Shown here one piece after another: positions 18,682-28,996 of a stretch of DNA of 64,000 bases. The first letter of the stretch is position 1. The number at the start of each line of letters is the position of its first letter. Both the position numbers and the translations under genes were made by a program. Under the pieces are notes generated by a model. That model was not told where the DNA came from and did no database searches. It was given only the letters and a program-made list of their open reading frames with translations. Location: assembly GCA_028284345.1 (NCBI GenBank), contig JANQRY010000006.1, positions 186,001 to 250,000 on the forward strand, in the 5' to 3' direction. Source of the stretch: Hyphococcus sp. (GTDB lineage: Bacteria; Pseudomonadota; Alphaproteobacteria; Caulobacterales; Parvularculaceae).

Positions 18682-18813
18682 ATGCCAAAAACGCTTAGTA
18701 TCATAGGCGCGACAGGTTACAGCGGATCGCGCGATCTATTGGTTCAAAGTTGGTTGGAAATCAAAACGACTCGCGTGTTCGCAATCTTCTGCGGCAGGCA
18801 GGACCACATCTGA
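18682..18813 (+). pseudogene. 43-codon fragment with a Rossmann-like N-terminus
   Basis: The ORF opens MPKTLSIIGATGYSG and stops after 43 codons. The opening matches the nucleotide-binding start of DXR/ArgC-type dehydrogenases (LSIIGATG-x-x-G), but no following domain is present in any frame before prfB. It could be a decayed N-terminal fragment brought in with the adjacent reverse-strand gene, or a chance match. It is too short for the ORF track. Confidence 0.3.
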
Positions 18814-18900
18814 TTGATGCTGGCACGCCTGCTGTTTGAATGACCTGCTTTACTCGCCGTCGAACTGGGGCTAGGCAAACGAAGGAAATGGAGACGATCC

Positions 18901-20026
18901 ATGCGCGCGGAAATGCAGGCGCTCATCGATGAAACAAAGCAGTCGCTGGAACTGCTGAGGAGGCGTCTTTGACTGGGATAAAGCCCGGCGGGACCTCGAC
19001 GAACTAAACGCGCGCGCGGAAGACCCGTCGCTCTGGGACGATCCGGAGGCGGCGCAGGCGCTCATGCAACGCCGCAACGCCCTTGAAGCGCAGATGAACG
19101 CCGTCACGGAAATCGACGGCGAACTCAACGACATTTCGGAACTGGCCGAGCTTGCCGAGGCGGAAAACGACGAGGCGAGCCTCGACGAAGCGCAGGAGAT
19201 GCTCAAGGCGCTGCGCGACCGCGCCGCCAAGGCGGAGATCGAGGCGCTGCTTTCCGGCGAGGCCGACGCCAACAATGCGTTTGTTGAAATTCACCCGGGC
19301 GCCGGCGGCACGGAATCGAACGACTGGGCGGCGATGCTTCTGCGCATGTATGTGCGCTGGGCCGAGCAGCACGGCTACAAGGTCGATGTTCTCGAACAGC
19401 AGGCGGGCGACGAGGCGGGGATCAAGTCCGCGACCATCCACGTCAAAGGCCACAACGCCTATGGCTGGCTCAAGACTGAGTCCGGCGTTCATCGTCTCGT
19501 GCGCATCTCGCCCTATGATTCAAACGCGCGCCGCCATACGTCGTTCTCGTCCGTCTGGGTCTATCCGGAAATCGACGACCGCATCGAGATCGAGATCAAT
19601 GAGAGCGACTGCCGGGTCGATACGTTTCGCGCCTCCGGCGCCGGCGGCCAGCATGTGAACAAAACGGACTCCGCTGTCCGCATCACCCACGAGCCGACAG
19701 GCATCGTCGTTCAGTCGCAGAACGAACGCTCCCAGCACAAGAACCGCGCCACTTGCTGGAACCTGTTGCGCGCGCGCCTTTATGAGCGGGAGTTGCAGAT
19801 CCGCGAGGAAGCGGCGGCGGCGACGGAAGCGGCGAAATCCGACATCGGCTGGGGCCACCAGATACGGTCCTATGTGCTGCAGCCCTATCAGATGGTGAAG
19901 GATCTGAGGACGCAGGTCGAAAGCCCGAGCCCCGACGCCGTGCTCGACGGCGATCTCGACGCCTTCATGTCGGCGGCGCTCGCCGCGCGCATCGCCGGGG
20001 AGGCGGGCGAGGGCGCGGAGGCGTGA
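18901..20026 (+). CDS. prfB: Peptide chain release factor 2 with programmed +1 frameshift
   Basis: RF2 recognises UGA and UAA and releases the peptide. The gene starts at ATG 18901, with GGAG upstream, and runs 23 codons to CTT, then an in-frame TGA at 18970-18972. The site reads AGGAGG-CGT-CTT-TGA-C, the classic RF2 slip site with its internal Shine-Dalgarno. After a +1 slip, reading continues at GAC 18971 as [20 protein letters not shown]. The full product is 374 residues, with SPYDSNARR as the codon-reading loop (SPF in E. coli) and the catalytic [14 protein letters not shown]. The ORF track shows only a truncated form from 19064. Low RF2 levels favour the slip, giving autoregulation. Confidence 0.95.
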
Positions 20027-21099
20027 CTCTGTTTCGCGCCGTTGCTGTCCTGTTAGCGGGCGCAACGTTCCTCTTTGCGTGCGGCAATGGGAGTATTGCA
20101 GCCGACAATGCTGACCCGCCAATGAAGGAAAACGAACTGATCGTACTGGCCGCGCCGCGCGACGGCGATCCCTATTACGCCGACGTCGCCGCCGCCATTC
20201 GTGATTTTCACATCGCCTATGCGCAGGCGATATTAGATCACGGCGACGATGTTCTGATCCTCGTGGGCGAAAAGTCCTATTCGCGCTATGCGCAATCGCT
20301 TGACGCGCGCCATCTCGTTATCGCGCCGATGGACGATATCTGGATGCGGGATTTTAGCCTATCAAACGCCGCGGCGCCGGTGATGTTTCGCTATACCGCG
20401 GCAGGGCAGGGCGGCGGCCGCCGCGGCCAGACGGACGCCGACGCTGTGCAGGAGAGGCTTGCGGCGCATCTCGAAGAGGCCGGGCTTGTCTTTGGCGAAA
20501 GCGATCTTCTCAATGACGGCGGCAATGTCGTCGACGATTATGCGGGCCGCGCCGTCGTCAGCCGGAAATTTCTACGCGATAATAATCTCGACGAAGAACG
20601 CGGGCGGCGCGCGCTGCGCGAAGCGCTTGGTCTTCGCCATGTGGCTTTCATCGAAGCCGATGAACAGGGCGGGCTTGAACACGCCGACGGCGTCGTCGCG
20701 TTTACGGACCCGAACCGTCTGGCGATCAACAGCTATCCTGGAGACCCGGCTTACGCCGCGTCGTTAAAGGCGGACCTTCGGGCCGGTCTTCCCGGCGTTG
20801 AAATCCTGGAAATGACAACGCCTTATGACGGGACCGCAATATACGACGATCGGTTTGGGTCTGCATGCGGCCTCTATACCAATATGCTCGTCACGCCGCA
20901 GCGCATCTATTTCCCGCAATTCGGAATCGCCGAAGACGCCATCGCCTTCGCGGCGATTCGCAGTTGGACCGAAAAAGAAATCGTTCCGGTTCCGTCGGCC
21001 GGCGTCTGCCATATGGGCGGCGGGGTTCGCTGCATGTCCTGGCAGCTTCGTGGGGAAAACGCTGAGAGGCTTCGGCAATGGGCGGCGGGTCGCGGCTGA
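20023..21099 (+). CDS. Agmatine deiminase / PAD-family lipoprotein
   Basis: A 358-residue member of the porphyromonas-type arginine deiminase fold. Visible motifs are [11 protein letters not shown] (residue ~100), DGGNVVDDY (~167), EHADGVVAF (~222; the catalytic His-x-Asp-Gly) and the terminal [10 protein letters not shown], with the nucleophilic Cys. Unusually for this family it begins with a hydrophobic segment ending FLFAC, a plausible lipobox, so it may be periplasmic and membrane-anchored. The GTG start overlaps the prfB stop (GTGA), which implies translational coupling. Its substrate could be agmatine or peptidyl-arginine. Confidence 0.8.
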   Translation: MTLFRAVAVLLAGATFLFACGNGSIAADNADPPMKENELIVLAAPRDGDPYYADVAAAIRDFHIAYAQAILDHGDDVLILVGEKSYSRYAQSLDARHLVIAPMDDIWMRDFSLSNAAAPVMFRYTAAGQGGGRRGQTDADAVQERLAAHLEEAGLVFGESDLLNDGGNVVDDYAGRAVVSRKFLRDNNLDEERGRRALREALGLRHVAFIEADEQGGLEHADGVVAFTDPNRLAINSYPGDPAYAASLKADLRAGLPGVEILEMTTPYDGTAIYDDRFGSACGLYTNMLVTPQRIYFPQFGIAEDAIAFAAIRSWTEKEIVPVPSAGVCHMGGGVRCMSWQLRGENAERLRQWAAGRG

Positions 21100-21320
21100 A
21101 AAAGACCCCGCCGCCGGCGCAGCGCCCCCTTGGCAAACCCGTGCGGCGCCCGCTAAAACCCGCCGCAATTTGGGGCCGAATGGTCGTTTCGTCGCATTGC
21201 GGCGAGGGGGCTGGCCCGTCCATCACGCTGCTGCTTGGCCCGGTTTCCACGGGGCCCGGCTTTGTCGCCCAGAGTTTCACCCGTTCTCGCCGTCTGGCGG
21301 GATCAGACGCCGGACCGGAC

Positions 21321-21950
21321 ATGATCGGAGCGATCGCTTTTTACCTATTCGCCGCCGCGGCCGTGGGGTGCGGATTCATGGTGATTGCGGCGCGCAACCC
21401 CGTGCATTCGGTGCTGTTTCTGATCAGCGCGTTCCTCTCCGTCGCCGGCCTCTTTGTGCTGATGGGCGCGGAATATCTCGCGATGCTGCTGGTGGTCGTC
21501 TATGTGGGCGCTGTCGCCGTCTTGTTCCTGTTCGTGGTGATGATGCTCGACGTTGATTTCGTCGAGATGAAACAGGGCTTCCTTCAGTACATGCCGATCG
21601 GTTTCGCCCTGTCCGTGCTGGTCGTGATCGAACTCATCATGATCGTCGCCGTCTGGACCTTTCCGCCCGAAAGCGAACTCGCAAGGGCGCACCCGGTCCC
21701 GACCGCAGCGGAAACCGTCGCCGATCCGAACGGGCCGACGAATATCGAAGCGCTGGGCCTCGTTCTCTACACCGACTTCATTCATTTCTTCCAGATCGCC
21801 GGCATGGTCCTGCTGGTGGCCATGATCGGCGCCATCGTGCTCACCTTCCGGACACGGGAAGGCGTCAAGAAACAGGACCCGGTCGCGCAGGTTGCGCGCG
21901 GGCGCGATGTTGAACTCGTCGACATCCAGTCGGGTCAGGGGCTGTCATAG
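21321..21950 (+). CDS. nuoJ: NADH-quinone oxidoreductase subunit J
   Basis: A 209-residue membrane subunit of complex I with five hydrophobic segments; [13 protein letters not shown] and [16 protein letters not shown] are the diagnostic NuoJ stretches. The track ORF begins 81 codons earlier in non-coding DNA; the ATG at 21321 gives the family N-terminus. It is the first nuo gene here, with no nuoA-I upstream, and is followed by nuoK with a TAGTG overlap. Confidence 0.94.
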   Translation: MIGAIAFYLFAAAAVGCGFMVIAARNPVHSVLFLISAFLSVAGLFVLMGAEYLAMLLVVVYVGAVAVLFLFVVMMLDVDFVEMKQGFLQYMPIGFALSVLVVIELIMIVAVWTFPPESELARAHPVPTAAETVADPNGPTNIEALGLVLYTDFIHFFQIAGMVLLVAMIGAIVLTFRTREGVKKQDPVAQVARGRDVELVDIQSGQGLS

Positions 21951-22273
21951 TGGAAAACAGTTTGCTCGACATCGGATTGGGACACTATCTCGCCGTCGCC
22001 GCGATCCTCTTCGCCATCGGCATGGCCGGCATTTTTCTCAACCGCAAGAATGTCATCGTCATCCTGATGTCGATCGAACTGATGCTGCTGGCGGTCAACG
22101 TCAATCTCGTCGCCTTCTCGCAGTTCCTCGGCGACCTGACGGGTCAGGTCTTCGCCTTCATGGTGCTGACCGTTGCGGCCGCGGAGGCGGCCATCGGGCT
22201 CGCTATTCTCGTCGCTTTCTTCCGTAATCGCGGCGACATCGCCGTCGATGACGCCAACCTGATGAAGAATTAG
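21950..22273 (+). CDS. nuoK: NADH-quinone oxidoreductase subunit K
   Basis: A 107-residue, three-helix antiporter-like subunit of the complex I membrane arm. [27 protein letters not shown] contains the conserved membrane glutamate, and [14 protein letters not shown] holds the second. It starts at a GTG that shares its first base with the last base of the nuoJ stop. Confidence 0.95.
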   Translation: MENSLLDIGLGHYLAVAAILFAIGMAGIFLNRKNVIVILMSIELMLLAVNVNLVAFSQFLGDLTGQVFAFMVLTVAAAEAAIGLAILVAFFRNRGDIAVDDANLMKN

Positions 22274-22287
22274 GAGCGGCGTCGGTT

Positions 22288-24399
22288 ATGGGGCAACTTG
22301 TCGTTTTGCTGCCGCTCTTCGGCGCCATGCTGTCGATGCCGGTGGGCCGCACCTTCGGGCCAAAGGCGTCGGAATATGTGACGACCGGCCTCATGGCCGT
22401 TGCGGCGATCCTCTCCTGGGTTTTGTTTTTCGACGTCGCCGTCGGACAAAATGCCCGCACGATCGAACTGTTCACCTGGATTGCGTCGGGCGGTTTCGAA
22501 GCCAATTGGGCCGTGCGCCTCGACACGCTGTCGGCGGTGATGCTCGTCATCGTCAACTCGGTGTCCTTCCTCGTCCATCTCTATTCCATGGGCTACATGA
22601 AGGAGTACGGCGAGCAGTCCCGCTTCTTCGCCTATCTGTCGCTCTTTACCTTCGCCATGTTGACGCTGGTGACGGCGGACAATTTCCTCCAGCTCTTTTT
22701 CGGCTGGGAGGGCGTCGGGCTCGCCTCCTATCTGCTCATCGGCTTTTGGTTCAAGAAAAAATCCGCCAACGACGCGGCGATCAAGGCGTTTATTGTCAAC
22801 CGCGTCGGCGATTTTGGTTTTGCGCTCGGCATCATGGCGGTGTTCTACGTCTTCGGTTCGATTGAGTTCGACGCCGTTTTCGAGGCCGTTCGCACCAACG
22901 CGGTCGTCGATCCTTACGGGGCCGTGGCGGCGGCGCCGATCCAGGAATTGCGGATCAACTTCCTCGATAATGACTGGCATGCGCTCACCGTCATCGCGGT
23001 GTTGCTTTTCATCGGCGCCATGGGCAAGTCGGCGCAGTTTCTCCTGCACACCTGGCTGCCGGACGCCATGGAAGGCCCGACTCCGGTCTCCGCGCTCATC
23101 CACGCCGCCACCATGGTGACCGCCGGCGTTTTCCTCGTTTGCCGTTGCTCCGTCATGTTTGAGTACGCGCCGAGCGCCGCGGCGCTCGTCACCATTGTCG
23201 GTGCAACGACCGCGTTCTTCGCCGCGACCGTCGGGCTGCTTCAGGACGACATCAAACGGGTCGTCGCCTATTCGACCTGTTCGCAGCTCGGCTATATGTT
23301 TTTCGCCGCTGGCGTCGGCGCCTATGACGCAGCGATGTTTCATCTCTTCACCCACGCGTTTTTCAAAGCGCTCCTGTTCCTTGGCTCCGGCGCCGTTATC
23401 ATCGCCATGCATCATGAGCAGGACATGAAGAAGATGGGCGGCGTTAAAGACATCCTGCCGCTCACGCATATTCTGATGGTGATTGGCACGATCGCGATCA
23501 CCGGCGTCGGCATTCCGAAACTTTACCTCTTCGGCGCGCCCTTTGGCACGGCGGGCTTTGTTTCGAAAGACATGATTATCGAAGGCGCCTGGCATGCCGG
23601 CCATCTGGGCCGGGCCTTCGGGAATTTTGCGTTCGTGATGGGCTTGCTCGCGGCGGTCATGACGGCGTTCTATTCCTGGCGGCTGATCTTCCTCACCTTC
23701 TGGGGCAAGTCCCGGGCGCCGGAATCGGTGCGCAAACATCCTCACGCTGTGCCCGATGCGATGATGTGGCCGCTTATCCCCCTCGCCATTGGCGCGATTG
23801 TCGCGGGTATGGTTTTTTACGGCGACTTTGTCGGCAAGGAGAAAGAGCAATTCTGGAACGGCGCGCTCTATTTCTCCGACACGCACCATGGAGAAACCGT
23901 CAAGGACGCCGAGCATCTGAATACGGAGGAAGTCGCCAGTGTTGCCGACGATCACGGCAAGGAGGGTCATGCGGAAAGTGCGAAAAAAGACGAAGAAGAC
24001 AAAATCCCCACGTGGGTTTATTGGTCGCCGTTCATCGCGATGCTTTTCGGCTCTCTCGCGGCGGCGTTCCATTATCTACGCGGCGATCCGTTGCGCCCCG
24101 GTCTCCTGCGCCCCGGCGGCATGATTTACGCCTTCCTCAAGAACAAGTGGTATTTCGACGAGATCTATGACTTCATTCTGGTCAAACCCGCGCTCCTCAT
24201 TGGACGTTTCTTGTGGATTGACGGCGACGGCAAGACCATTGACGCCGTGGGCCCCGACGGCATTGCCGCCACCGTTGCGTCAAATGCAAAACGCATCGTC
24301 AAACTACAGTCCGGCTATCTCTATCACTACGCCTTCGCGATGCTGATCGGCATCGCGGTGCTGGTGACGTTCGTTCTGATCCGGATGGGAGGGGGGTGA
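22288..24399 (+). CDS. nuoL: NADH-quinone oxidoreductase subunit L
   Basis: A 703-residue distal proton-pumping subunit with about 16 transmembrane helices. The core has [39 protein letters not shown] and [16 protein letters not shown], the standard antiporter-type motifs. A hydrophilic His/Glu/Asp/Lys-rich stretch near residues 530-570 precedes the last helices, as in other alphaproteobacterial NuoL proteins. It is followed directly by nuoM. Confidence 0.96.
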   Translation: MGQLVVLLPLFGAMLSMPVGRTFGPKASEYVTTGLMAVAAILSWVLFFDVAVGQNARTIELFTWIASGGFEANWAVRLDTLSAVMLVIVNSVSFLVHLYSMGYMKEYGEQSRFFAYLSLFTFAMLTLVTADNFLQLFFGWEGVGLASYLLIGFWFKKKSANDAAIKAFIVNRVGDFGFALGIMAVFYVFGSIEFDAVFEAVRTNAVVDPYGAVAAAPIQELRINFLDNDWHALTVIAVLLFIGAMGKSAQFLLHTWLPDAMEGPTPVSALIHAATMVTAGVFLVCRCSVMFEYAPSAAALVTIVGATTAFFAATVGLLQDDIKRVVAYSTCSQLGYMFFAAGVGAYDAAMFHLFTHAFFKALLFLGSGAVIIAMHHEQDMKKMGGVKDILPLTHILMVIGTIAITGVGIPKLYLFGAPFGTAGFVSKDMIIEGAWHAGHLGRAFGNFAFVMGLLAAVMTAFYSWRLIFLTFWGKSRAPESVRKHPHAVPDAMMWPLIPLAIGAIVAGMVFYGDFVGKEKEQFWNGALYFSDTHHGETVKDAEHLNTEEVASVADDHGKEGHAESAKKDEEDKIPTWVYWSPFIAMLFGSLAAAFHYLRGDPLRPGLLRPGGMIYAFLKNKWYFDEIYDFILVKPALLIGRFLWIDGDGKTIDAVGPDGIAATVASNAKRIVKLQSGYLYHYAFAMLIGIAVLVTFVLIRMGGG

Positions 24400-25976
24400 T
24401 GACCGAGAGTTTTGCATCCCAACCCTGGCTGACCATGATGACCTTCGCGCCGCTTGTGGGCGCGCTGTTTATCGTCGCCGCGCGCCTCGTCGCGAAAAAG
24501 AACGCCGACGGCGTCGTTGAAGGCGAAGCGTTAACGCAGCTCGAGCGCAGTTCGAAGGTCATTGCGCTCGGCGCAACCGTCGTGACGTTTGCGATTTCGC
24601 TCCTCGTCTATTCGCTGTTCGATCCGTCGATCGGCGGCTTCCAGCTTGTTGAACAGCATCCGTGGATTGGCGGCGGCGTCTCCTACAAAATGGGCGTCGA
24701 CGGCATTTCCATCTTATTCGTGCTGCTCACGACCTTCATCATGCCGATCTGCATTCTGGCCTCGTGGGACTCCATAAAGACCCGTGTCGCCGATTACATG
24801 ATCGCGTTTCTCGTTCTCGAAACGCTGATGATCGGCGTCTTTTGCGCCCTCGATCTCTTCCTTTTCTATGTCTTTTTCGAAGGCAGCCTGATCCCGATGT
24901 TTCTCATCATCGGCGTCTGGGGCTCGAAGGGCGTCAAGGAGTTCGCTGGCTTTCAGATGCCGTCAAAGGTCTACGCCGCGCTGAAGTTCTTCCTCTACAC
25001 GCTGGTCGGATCGCTGCTTTTGCTGATCGCCATGGCATGGATGTATGCGACGGCGGGGACAACGGACATCGTCGCGCTCCAGCAATTTGATTTCCCCGTC
25101 GGCGCGCAGAAATGGTTGTGGCTGGCCTTCTTTGCCTCCTTCGCCGTCAAGATGCCCATGTGGCCGGTGCATACCTGGCTGCCCGACGCGCATGTGCAGG
25201 CGCCGACGGCGGGCTCGGTGGTGCTGGCGGCGATCCTGTTGAAAATGGGCGGCTACGGGTTCCTGCGCTTCTCCCTGCCCATGTTCCCCGACGCATCGAT
25301 GGATTTCTCGCCCCTCGTCTTTGCGCTGTCGATTGTGGCGATCATCTACACCTCTCTTGTGGCGCTCGCGCAGGAGGACATGAAGAAGCTCATCGCCTAT
25401 TCGTCGGTGGCCCATATGGGCTTCGTGACCATGGGCATTTTCACTGGCACCAAGCAGGGGATCGAGGGCGGTCTCTTCCAGATGCTCTCCCACGGCTTTA
25501 TCTCCGGGGCGCTCTTCCTATGCGTCGGCGTCGTTTATGACCGGATGCATACGCGGGAAATCGCCGCCTATGGCGGGCTCGTTCACCGCATGCCGCTTTA
25601 CGCTTTCTTCTTCCTGTTCTTTACCCTCGGCAATGTGGGCTTGCCCGGCACCTCCGGTTTCGTCGGCGAGATCCTCGCCATGACCGGCGCCTTTAAAGTC
25701 AATTCCTGGATCGCCTTTTTCGCCGCCTTCGGCGTTATCCTGTCGGCGGCCTACGCCTTGCGGCTCTATCGTCAGGTGATTTACGGCGATCTCACAAAAG
25801 AAGCGCTGATGGATATCCCCGACCTCAACAAGCGCGAACTCTTTCTCTTGCTTGCGCCGCTGATGTTCTTTGCGCTGTATCTCGGCTTTAATCCGGGGCC
25901 CGCCCTTGGCGTGTTCTCGCCGTCGGTGGATATCCTTATGGAAAATATGAGCGCCGCGCTCGGGAGCACGCTCTAG
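24399..25976 (+). CDS. nuoM: NADH-quinone oxidoreductase subunit M
   Basis: A 525-residue antiporter-like subunit of complex [38 protein letters not shown] with the conserved Glu, [20 protein letters not shown] and [14 protein letters not shown] are all present. The ATG overlaps the nuoL TGA; the in-frame GTG one codon earlier is an alternative. Confidence 0.96.
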   Translation: MTESFASQPWLTMMTFAPLVGALFIVAARLVAKKNADGVVEGEALTQLERSSKVIALGATVVTFAISLLVYSLFDPSIGGFQLVEQHPWIGGGVSYKMGVDGISILFVLLTTFIMPICILASWDSIKTRVADYMIAFLVLETLMIGVFCALDLFLFYVFFEGSLIPMFLIIGVWGSKGVKEFAGFQMPSKVYAALKFFLYTLVGSLLLLIAMAWMYATAGTTDIVALQQFDFPVGAQKWLWLAFFASFAVKMPMWPVHTWLPDAHVQAPTAGSVVLAAILLKMGGYGFLRFSLPMFPDASMDFSPLVFALSIVAIIYTSLVALAQEDMKKLIAYSSVAHMGFVTMGIFTGTKQGIEGGLFQMLSHGFISGALFLCVGVVYDRMHTREIAAYGGLVHRMPLYAFFFLFFTLGNVGLPGTSGFVGEILAMTGAFKVNSWIAFFAAFGVILSAAYALRLYRQVIYGDLTKEALMDIPDLNKRELFLLLAPLMFFALYLGFNPGPALGVFSPSVDILMENMSAALGSTL

Positions 25977-25979
25977 GTC

Positions 25980-27422
25980 ATGGGCATTTTCGAACAGCTT
26001 TCCTATGCGCTGCCCGAACTGACGCTCGCCGTCGGGTCGATGGTCCTGCTCGTCGTCGGCGTTTTTCTTGGCGACAAGTCGGCGCGGCAGATCGCATACG
26101 CCAGCGTCGGGTTGCTGATCCTTGCGCTGGTCCTTGTCGTCGCCGGACCGTCGGCGGGCGCCGCGTCCCTGTTTGGCGGCGCGTTCGAAATCGACGCGTT
26201 CTCGTCATTTTCGAAAGTGATCATATTCGCCGCCGCAGCGATCGCCATCCTGATGTCGCAACAATTTATTGACGGCAAAAACGGCGGCCAATTTGAATAT
26301 CCCGTGCTGATCGTGCTTGCGGCCTTCGGCATGGCGCTGATGGTTTCGGCCAACGACCTCATTGCGCTTTACATGGGCGTGGAGATGCAGAGCCTGGCGC
26401 TTTACATTCTCGCCGCCTTCAACCGCGACAGCCGGCGCTCGACGGAAGCGGGCCTTAAATACTTCGTCCTCGGCGCCTTGTCGTCCGGTCTTCTGCTCTA
26501 CGGCGCCTCGCTCGTTTACGGCTTTTCCGGCTCGACCTCGTTTGACGATATCGCCCGGGTCGCGGCGGCTGAAACCGACAATGCGGGGTTGATCATCGGG
26601 CTGGTCTTCCTGATCTGCGGCCTTGCGTTCAAGGTTTCCGCCGCGCCGTTCCATATGTGGACCCCGGACGTTTACGAGGGCGCCCCGACGCCGGTGACGG
26701 CCTTCTTCGCCGCTGCGCCGAAACTCGCGGCCATGGCGCTGCTGGCGCGGGCGATGGTGGTTTCCTTCCCGGGCGTTCTGGAAGACTGGCAGCCGGTGAT
26801 CGCCATGATCGCCGTCGCGTCGATGATCGTCGGCGCCTTTTCGGCGATTGCCCAGACCAACATCAAACGCCTCATGGCCTATTCGTCGATCGGGCATATG
26901 GGCTACGCCCTTGTGGGCCTCGCCGCCGGGACGCGCGAGGGCGTGACGGCGGTCCTCATCTATATGGCGATCTATGTCGCCATGACCATTGGCGCGTTTG
27001 CCTGCATCCTGATGATGCGCCGGCGCGGGGGCATGACCGAAAACATCGACGACCTCGCCGGTCTTTCGAGATCGAACGTGCCGCTAGCGGTGATTTTGAC
27101 TGTTCTGTTGTTTTCGCTCGCCGGGGTGCCGCCGCTCGCCGGCTTTTTCGGCAAGTGGTTTGTATTCTTCGCCGCGGTTGACGCCGGCCTTGTATGGCTT
27201 GCCGTCGTCGGCGTGCTCGCAAGCGCGGTGTCCGCGTTTTACTATCTGCGCATTGTCTGGTTCATGTGGTTTGACGAGCCGGCGCCCGCCTTCGAGCGCG
27301 ATGTCGGCCCGACATTGCGGTTCGCCGCCTGGGGTTCGGCTGCGCTGATGATCCCGTTATTGCCAATTTATATCGGGCAGTTGCGAGGCGTCGCCGAAAC
27401 CGCGGCGGCCGCGCTGTTCTAA
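25980..27422 (+). CDS. nuoN: NADH-quinone oxidoreductase subunit N
   Basis: A 480-residue third antiporter-like subunit of complex I. SANDLIALYMGVEMQSLALYIL, KYFVLGALSSGLLLYGASL and AYSSIGHMGYALVGLAAG match NuoN. It begins four bases after the nuoM stop and is followed four bases later by birA, so the nuo transcript probably continues into birA-coaX-rnj. Confidence 0.96.
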   Translation: MGIFEQLSYALPELTLAVGSMVLLVVGVFLGDKSARQIAYASVGLLILALVLVVAGPSAGAASLFGGAFEIDAFSSFSKVIIFAAAAIAILMSQQFIDGKNGGQFEYPVLIVLAAFGMALMVSANDLIALYMGVEMQSLALYILAAFNRDSRRSTEAGLKYFVLGALSSGLLLYGASLVYGFSGSTSFDDIARVAAAETDNAGLIIGLVFLICGLAFKVSAAPFHMWTPDVYEGAPTPVTAFFAAAPKLAAMALLARAMVVSFPGVLEDWQPVIAMIAVASMIVGAFSAIAQTNIKRLMAYSSIGHMGYALVGLAAGTREGVTAVLIYMAIYVAMTIGAFACILMMRRRGGMTENIDDLAGLSRSNVPLAVILTVLLFSLAGVPPLAGFFGKWFVFFAAVDAGLVWLAVVGVLASAVSAFYYLRIVWFMWFDEPAPAFERDVGPTLRFAAWGSAALMIPLLPIYIGQLRGVAETAAAALF

Positions 27423-27425
27423 CCC

Positions 27426-28172
27426 GTGAAACGCTTACCCTCGGGCGCGCGGCTGGAAATATTCGACAGGCTTGATTCCACAAGCGCCGAGGCCAAACGA
27501 CGCGCAGCGGCCGGCGCGATCGAGCCCGCATGGATCTTCGCCCGCGAACAGACCGCCGGCTACGGACGGCGCGGCCGCCCCTGGGAATCCGGTCTTGGAA
27601 ATTTTGCCGCGACCTATGTGTTTGAACCGGCGGGCCGTCCCGGCGATCTCGGCCAGCTTTCCTATATCACCGCGCTCGCCGTCGCGGAGGCGCTGGACGG
27701 CTACGCAATAGACGGGGCGCTGGCGCTAAAGTGGCCGAACGATGTCCTGCTCGGCGGCGCTAAAATCGCCGGCCTTCTGCTTGAGACCGTTGACGTCGGC
27801 GGGCGTGTCATCCTCTGCATCGGGATTGGCGTGAACCTCAACGCCGCGCCGCGTGGGCTGGAATATCCCGTGGCCCGTCTTGCGGACCATCTGCGCCCCG
27901 GGGTTTCCTCGCCCGCGCCGGAGACATTGGCGGCGCAGATCGACGAACAGTTCGCCGCCTATTACGCCCTGTGGCGGCGCGACGGCTTTTCGCCGATCCG
28001 TGCTGCGTGGCTTGCCCGGGCCAAAGGCGTCGGGGCGAAGGTCCGGGTGCGCCTTCCCAATGAGGAGTTTTCCGGGATTTTTACCGATCTCGACGAAACG
28101 GGCGCGCTGGTCCTGAAAGTCGGCGACGCGGAGCGACGCATCACGGCCGGTGAAATCATGTTTGGCGATTGA
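27426..28172 (+). CDS. birA: Biotin--[acetyl-CoA-carboxylase] ligase
   Basis: The 248-residue enzyme activates biotin as biotinyl-AMP and transfers it to the carboxylase carrier protein. [15 protein letters not shown] is the biotinyl-AMP loop, [17 protein letters not shown] the catalytic Lys region, and GIGVNLN the following strand. It lacks the N-terminal helix-turn-helix of E. coli BirA, so it is a group I ligase without repressor function. It uses a GTG start. Placement after nuoN is common in alphaproteobacteria. Confidence 0.94.
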   Translation: MKRLPSGARLEIFDRLDSTSAEAKRRAAAGAIEPAWIFAREQTAGYGRRGRPWESGLGNFAATYVFEPAGRPGDLGQLSYITALAVAEALDGYAIDGALALKWPNDVLLGGAKIAGLLLETVDVGGRVILCIGIGVNLNAAPRGLEYPVARLADHLRPGVSSPAPETLAAQIDEQFAAYYALWRRDGFSPIRAAWLARAKGVGAKVRVRLPNEEFSGIFTDLDETGALVLKVGDAERRITAGEIMFGD

Positions 28173-28222
28173 ACCGCGCGCGCCCTATAATCCCGAAACG
28201 AACAAAAAGGCTTAGCTCCCGC

Positions 28223-28996
28223 ATGCTTCTCGCCATTGACGTCGGCAATACCAATTCCGTTATCGCGCTTTTTGAAGGCGATGCGCCGACATCCGTCTGG
28301 CGGACCTCGACTTCGTCGACGCGAACGGCCGATGAATATGCGGCGTGGCTGTCCGGCCTGATGGCGATGACGGGCCGGCGTCTGGAAGACGTCGAGGACT
28401 GCATCATTTCCAATGTGGTGCCGCAATCGCTGTTTCACCTGCGCAATCTTTCGCGGCGCTATTTCGGCTGCGACCCTTTCGTGATCGCTCATGACAATAT
28501 CCCGGGCGTTGCGGTGCGCATCCCGAAGCCGTCCGAGGCGGGCGCCGACCGGCTGGTCAATTCGGTCGGGGCGTTTGTCGCCCATGGCGGTCCGTTGATT
28601 GTCGTCGACAGCGGCACGGCGACGAATTTCGACATTGTCGGCGCCGACGGCGCCTTTGAAGGCGGGGTGATCGCGCCGGGCATCAACCTTTCCATGCAGG
28701 CGCTCCACGACGCCGCGGCGCGGCTGCCGCGGGTGGCCATCGAACGCCCGCCCAAAGTCATCGGCACGGATACGGTGGGCGCCATGCAGACCGGCGTTTT
28801 CTGGGGCTATGTCAGCCTGATCGAAGGCGTCATCGACCGCATCCGCGCGGAATACGCAAAGCCGATGAAAGTTGTCGCTACGGGCGGAATCGCGTCGCTG
28901 TTTCAGGGGGCGACCGATCGCGTCGACATCTTTGACGCCGATCTCACCATTCGCGGCCTTCACGAGATTTACAAGCGCGTAAAGGCGCAAGGCTAA
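28223..28996 (+). CDS. coaX: Type III pantothenate kinase
   Basis: A 257-residue kinase that phosphorylates pantothenate, the first committed step of coenzyme A synthesis. [16 protein letters not shown] is the phosphate-binding loop, [12 protein letters not shown] the pantothenate site, and [12 protein letters not shown] the second phosphate motif. The track start at 28169 adds 18 poorly matching residues; ATG 28223 gives the family N-terminus. Its stop overlaps the start of rnj. Confidence 0.95.
   Translation: MLLAIDVGNTNSVIALFEGDAPTSVWRTSTSSTRTADEYAAWLSGLMAMTGRRLEDVEDCIISNVVPQSLFHLRNLSRRYFGCDPFVIAHDNIPGVAVRIPKPSEAGADRLVNSVGAFVAHGGPLIVVDSGTATNFDIVGADGAFEGGVIAPGINLSMQALHDAAARLPRVAIERPPKVIGTDTVGAMQTGVFWGYVSLIEGVIDRIRAEYAKPMKVVATGGIASLFQGATDRVDIFDADLTIRGLHEIYKRVKAQG

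Noticed and set aside
22270-24072. 600-aa reverse ORF antisense to nuoL
   Set aside because: Shadow frame of nuoL; composition is Glu/Arg/His-rich low complexity and no start context exists.
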